Source: Allobrachymonas sp. (GTDB taxonomy: Bacteria; Pseudomonadota; Gammaproteobacteria; Burkholderiales; Burkholderiaceae_C). Taken from it: a stretch of DNA of 8,066 bases. The notes below the pieces were generated by a model that was not told the origin of the DNA, ran no database searches, and worked only from the letters and a program-made list of their open reading frames with translations. The stretch spans positions 1 through 8,066 of the forward strand of contig JAGPIR010000047.1 in NCBI GenBank assembly GCA_018054915.1. The letters are read 5' to 3'. Positions 4,793 through 8,066 of this stretch are shown here, piece after piece. A program made the position numbers and the translations under genes. Position 1 is the first letter of the stretch. Each line of letters starts with the position of its first letter.

Positions 4793-6766
4793 ATGTCGAT
4801 CAAGTCCACCCCCCCTGCTTATTCCGAGAGCTCCATCCGCGTTCTCAAAGGACTGGAACCCGTCAAGCAACGGCCGGGCATGTATACCCGAACCGACACC
4901 CCCCTGCACATCCTTCAGGAGGTGATCGACAATGCCGCAGACGAAGCATTGGCCGGTTTCGGAAAAAAAATCCGCGTGACCCTGCACGCCGATGGATCGA
5001 TCAGTGTGGAAGACGATGGGCGCGGCATTCCATTCGGATTACATCCCGAAGAAAAGGCGTCCGTACTTGAGCTGGTATTCACGCAGTTGCACGCAGGTGG
5101 CAAATTCGACAAGGGCAAAGCTGGCGCCTACAGCTTTTCCGGCGGCCTGCACGGCGTGGGTGTCAGCGTGACCAATGCCCTGTCCCGGCGCATGGAAGTC
5201 ACCAGCTACCGGGAAGGCACGGTTGCCACCATGACATTTGCAGGCGGCGACGTGGCGCAAAAATTGCATCAGCGCAAACAGGCTGAGAACGACCGCAAGC
5301 ACGGCACCACCGTGCGTGTGTGGCCAGATCCCGGATATTTCGAGTCAGCCGCCCTGCCCATGGGCGAGCTGGAGCATTTGCTGCGCAGCAAGGCGGTATT
5401 GATGCCGGGCGTGACGGTGCAGCTGGCCGACGAAAGAAAGAAGGATACCCAGAGTTGGCAATACAAAGGCGGCTTGCGCGACTACCTGGAACAGACGCTT
5501 CCCGCCGATCCCATGATCCCGGTTTTTGAAGGCGACGGCTACGTTGACAACCAGTCCGACACCTTTGCAGAAGGCGAAGGCGTTCAGTGGGCGGTCGCCT
5601 TCACCGAAGAAGGTGCGCCGGTACGAGAAAGCTACGTCAACCTGATTCCCACCACGGCCGGCGGCACGCACGACAGCGGCTTGCGCGAAGGTCTGTTTCA
5701 GGCGGTCAAGAGCTTCATCGATATGCACGCACTGCAGCCAAAGGGCGTCAAGCTCATGCCCGAAGACGTGTTTGCGCGCGCCAGCTACGTGCTTTCGGCC
5801 AAGGTGCTGGACCCGCAATTCCAGGGGCAGATCAAGGAACGGCTCAATTCCCGCGACGCGCTGCGGCTGGTTTGCCATTTCGTGCGCCCCGCGCTGGAGC
5901 TGTGGCTCAACGCCCATGTCGACCACGGCAGGAGACTGGCGGAGCTGGTGATCAAGGCGGCGCAAAGCCGCCAGCGCGCCAGCCAGAAAATCGAGAAACG
6001 CAAGGGCAGCGGTGTGGCCGTGTTGCCGGGCAAGCTCACGGACTGCGAAAGCCGCGACATTGCCATGAATGAACTCTTCCTGGTTGAAGGCGATTCGGCC
6101 GGCGGCAGTGCCAAAATGGGCCGCAACAAGGAAACCCAGGCCGTCCTGCCCCTGCGCGGCAAAGTGCTCAACACCTGGGAGGTCGAGCGCGACCTGCTGT
6201 TCAAGAACACCGAGGTGCATGACATCGCCGTGGCCATTGCCGTTGATCCGCACGGACCCAGCGACGACGCGGATCTATCCGGCCTGCGCTACGGCAAAAT
6301 TTGCATTCTCAGCGATGCCGACGTGGACGGCTCACACATCCAGGTGCTACTGCTCACATTGTTTTTCCGGCATTTCCCCAGGCTCATCGAGGCAGGGCAT
6401 GTGTATGTGGCGCGTCCACCGCTGTTTCGTGTTGACACCCCCGCCCGCGGGAAAAAGCCAGCTTCCAGAGAATATGCCCTGGATGAACGCGAGTTGCAGG
6501 CTATTCTCGACAAATTGCACAAGGAAGGCGTCAGTGAAGGCAAATGGACCATTTCGCGTTTCAAGGGCCTGGGCGAGATGAGCGCCGAACAGTTGTGGGA
6601 AACCACACTCAATCCCGACACCCGGCGTCTGCTGCAAGTGCGGCTCGGCACGTTGGACTGGCTGCAAACCAGCACCCATATGGCCCGGCTGATGGGCAAG
6701 GGCGAAGCAGCGGCACGGCGCGAGCTAATGGAAACATTTGCCAACGCGGTAGCGATCGATATCTGA
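4793..6766 (+). CDS. parE: DNA topoisomerase IV subunit B (ParE)
   Basis: ParE is the ATPase subunit of the ParC2ParE2 type IIA topoisomerase that decatenates daughter chromosomes. From ATG 4793 it has 657 residues, close to the usual proteobacterial size. The N-terminal GHKL ATPase shows EVIDNAADEA (E43, N47), EDDGRGIP (73-80) and SGGLHGVGVSVTNAL (116-130). The transducer domain follows. The TOPRIM domain has EGDSAGG (432-438) and DADVDGSH (D508, D510, D512: metal ligands), and the end has SRFKGLGEMSAEQLWETT. The shorter TOPRIM region and the linked parC argue for ParE rather than GyrB. An in-frame TTG at 4775 would add six residues, but ATG 4793 gives the expected MSIKSTPPAYSESSIRVLKG start. 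No Shine-Dalgarno is evident before either. A LexA-type box lies in its promoter region, and the next gene starts one base after its stop. Confidence 0.97.
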   Translation: MSIKSTPPAYSESSIRVLKGLEPVKQRPGMYTRTDTPLHILQEVIDNAADEALAGFGKKIRVTLHADGSISVEDDGRGIPFGLHPEEKASVLELVFTQLHAGGKFDKGKAGAYSFSGGLHGVGVSVTNALSRRMEVTSYREGTVATMTFAGGDVAQKLHQRKQAENDRKHGTTVRVWPDPGYFESAALPMGELEHLLRSKAVLMPGVTVQLADERKKDTQSWQYKGGLRDYLEQTLPADPMIPVFEGDGYVDNQSDTFAEGEGVQWAVAFTEEGAPVRESYVNLIPTTAGGTHDSGLREGLFQAVKSFIDMHALQPKGVKLMPEDVFARASYVLSAKVLDPQFQGQIKERLNSRDALRLVCHFVRPALELWLNAHVDHGRRLAELVIKAAQSRQRASQKIEKRKGSGVAVLPGKLTDCESRDIAMNELFLVEGDSAGGSAKMGRNKETQAVLPLRGKVLNTWEVERDLLFKNTEVHDIAVAIAVDPHGPSDDADLSGLRYGKICILSDADVDGSHIQVLLLTLFFRHFPRLIEAGHVYVARPPLFRVDTPARGKKPASREYALDERELQAILDKLHKEGVSEGKWTISRFKGLGEMSAEQLWETTLNPDTRRLLQVRLGTLDWLQTSTHMARLMGKGEAAARRELMETFANAVAIDI

Positions 6767-6767
6767 G

Positions 6768-7832
6768 ATGCACTCCCCGCCTTGCACGAAACGCAGCCCG
6801 GACGCTGTGGCAAATCGGCCCGGACGCACCGTGCTTGCGGCGCTGCTGTGCGCGGCCTTGGCCGTTGTAGCGACGCCAGCGGCCAAGGCCGATGTATGGG
6901 GATACGTCGATGATCAGGGCATCACCCACTTCTCAACACGCCCGCTCGATGACCGGTACCAGCTGTATTTCAGAACGGGCAACACTCCCGCTCTCTTGCC
7001 GTCGGACGGTTTTTCCAGCTCCGCGCAGACAGCCGTTGCAGCATACGGCCTGGCGTTCAACCCGGCGGCCGATGCGGCAGCCGGACTGAAAGCCCGCCGC
7101 CTGGTGGCCCTGATCAACCAATCCAAGGCTTTTCTGCTGGTACGGGAGATCCTGCAAAAGGAGGCCGCGCGCCACGGAATCGATGGCAGTTTGATCAAGG
7201 CCATTGCTGCAACCGAATCGGGCTTCAATCCACGGGCTGTTTCCCCGGCCGGAGCGGTTGGCATCATGCAGATCATGCCCGATACGGCGCGCCTTCTGGG
7301 GCTGCGCGACGATACCCGGAAGACGGTTGCGGACAAACTCACCGATTCGTCCACCAACATCGAATTGGGCGTCCGATACCTGGGCCGGTTGCTGCGGCAG
7401 TTTGGCGGACGCACCCACTTGGCCGTAGCCGCATACAACGCCGGCCCTGGCGCCGTGAGCAAACGCATGGCCATTCCCCCATACGCAGAAACACAGGGCT
7501 ATGTGCGCACGGTCATGGCCATCTATGAAACCTTGCAGCCAGGCGTTTCGCACAAATGGGTGGCCGCAGGCACGGCGCCTGGCGCACCCGCCCGAAGCAC
7601 CCCCGCGGGTTCGCGCAAACGTGTGGTACTGGCCGGCGCCCGCACCGTTCCCAGCCAATCCGTGCGCACGCCATCCGGCACGCTGCCGGCGCAGCTGACC
7701 CTCAAGGCGCAAAAGCCAGGCGACCCCCCTTCAGCACTAGACACAGTTGCCGAAAAAATTGCCGTTGCCGACAGCCTGGCACCGCCCGAGTTGGGAGCCG
7801 ATGTCACCATCAAGCCGGCTTCTGCGCCCTGA
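6768..7832 (+). CDS. Periplasmic SLT-family lytic transglycosylase with an N-terminal DUF4124-like segment
   Basis: The 354-residue product is probably an exported murein lytic transglycosylase cleaving the MurNAc-GlcNAc bond with 1,6-anhydro product formation. A Sec signal peptide is visible: a basic n-region, hydrophobic core VLAALLCAALAVVA (about 22-35) and an AAKA-D cleavage site after about residue 41. Residues 42-70 (DVWGYVDDQGITHFSTRP) resemble DUF4124. The SLT domain spans about 130-257: catalytic Glu150 in AATESGFNPRAVSPAGAVGIMQIMP, then AAYNAGPGAV (221-230) and YVRTVMAIYETLQ. A Pro/Ala/Thr-rich tail of about 90 residues has no recognised domain. The ATG is one base after the parE stop (TGA-G-ATG) without a clear Shine-Dalgarno, suggesting coupling to parE. 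It is a soluble or wall-associated enzyme rather than a lipoprotein, as I see no lipobox. Confidence 0.92.
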   Translation: MHSPPCTKRSPDAVANRPGRTVLAALLCAALAVVATPAAKADVWGYVDDQGITHFSTRPLDDRYQLYFRTGNTPALLPSDGFSSSAQTAVAAYGLAFNPAADAAAGLKARRLVALINQSKAFLLVREILQKEAARHGIDGSLIKAIAATESGFNPRAVSPAGAVGIMQIMPDTARLLGLRDDTRKTVADKLTDSSTNIELGVRYLGRLLRQFGGRTHLAVAAYNAGPGAVSKRMAIPPYAETQGYVRTVMAIYETLQPGVSHKWVAAGTAPGAPARSTPAGSRKRVVLAGARTVPSQSVRTPSGTLPAQLTLKAQKPGDPPSALDTVAEKIAVADSLAPPELGADVTIKPASAP

Positions 7833-7865
7833 CGGCCAATCCGTTTTACTTCTTTCTTAATTCGC

Positions 7866-8066
7866 ATGTCCCATCCGTCATCCCCCGACCTGTTTGCATT
7901 CGATTCCCACCCGCCCGCCAACGGAAGCAACGGTGACGAAACGCCTCACCTGGCCGACTATGCCCGGCGCGCCTATCTCGAATATGCCCTGAGCGTGGTC
8001 AAAGGACGTGCCTTGCCCGACGTGGCCGACGGCCAGAAACCGGTGCAGCGCCGCATTTTGTACGCG
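7866..8066 (+). CDS. parC: DNA topoisomerase IV subunit A (ParC), 5' end only
   Basis: The first 67 codons are present and run off the window. ParC is the DNA-cleaving/religating partner of ParE. After a variable polar N-terminus of about 28 residues (MSHPSSPDLFAFDSHPP...), the sequence matches the start of the GyrA/ParC breakage-reunion domain: LADYARRAYLEYALSVV, then KGRALPDVADGQKPVQRRILYA. The window ends before the catalytic tyrosine and the quinolone-resistance region. The linkage to parE favours ParC over GyrA. It starts 33 nt after the transglycosylase stop, without an obvious Shine-Dalgarno, and is probably in the same operon. Confidence 0.95.
   Translation, partial: MSHPSSPDLFAFDSHPPANGSNGDETPHLADYARRAYLEYALSVVKGRALPDVADGQKPVQRRILYA

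Noticed and set aside
4759..5070. Upstream overlapping ORF starting 34 nt before parE
   Set aside because: No Shine-Dalgarno, and most of it overlaps parE out of frame with unnatural composition.
5345..6253. Minus-strand ORF of 302 codons inside parE
   Set aside because: Antisense shadow of the conserved ParE frame; no recognisable domain.

Overview
The window is ordinary high-GC proteobacterial chromosome. Gene order, codon use and protein character point to a betaproteobacterium of the order Burkholderiales. The run pnp, quinone oxidoreductase, tpiA, secG, tRNA-Leu(GAG) is what I recall from Bordetella/Alcaligenaceae-type genomes. That assignment is inference from memory, not a database result. 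All protein genes are on the + strand.

Region 1 (1-4034) is a compact cluster. It holds the 3' five-sixths of pnp (PNPase: RNA degradation), a PIG3-type NAD(P)H:quinone oxidoreductase overlapping the pnp stop by one base, tpiA (triose-phosphate isomerase) 3 nt further on, and secG (Sec translocon subunit) 58 nt after that. Pnp, oxidoreductase and tpiA are tightly packed and probably co-transcribed.

Region 2 (4035-4792) holds the only non-coding DNA of any size. It contains a putative promoter and leader hairpin, a complete tRNA-Leu(GAG) with encoded CCA, a strong intrinsic terminator, and then about 500 nt without a recognisable gene. In that stretch I see a sigma-54-like promoter match, a 31-codon ORF with a well-placed ribosome binding site, two short direct-repeat pairs, an AT-rich segment, and a perfect CTGT-N8-ACAG LexA-type operator overlapping the likely parE promoter. 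From memory, relatives carry the nuo (complex I) operon directly after this tRNA-Leu. Here parE follows instead, so this is a plausible rearrangement junction.

Region 3 (4793-8066) is the topoisomerase IV locus: parE (complete), a periplasmic SLT-family lytic transglycosylase starting one base after the parE stop, and the first 67 codons of parC running off the window. ParE and ParC form the decatenase needed for chromosome segregation. The intervening transglycosylase cleaves peptidoglycan, so the locus joins chromosome separation with cell-wall remodelling.

I found no mobile element, CRISPR array, phage gene or clearly novel multi-gene system. The signals most worth following are the LexA-like box in front of parE and the small sigma-54-like promoter/ORF unit in the junction region.
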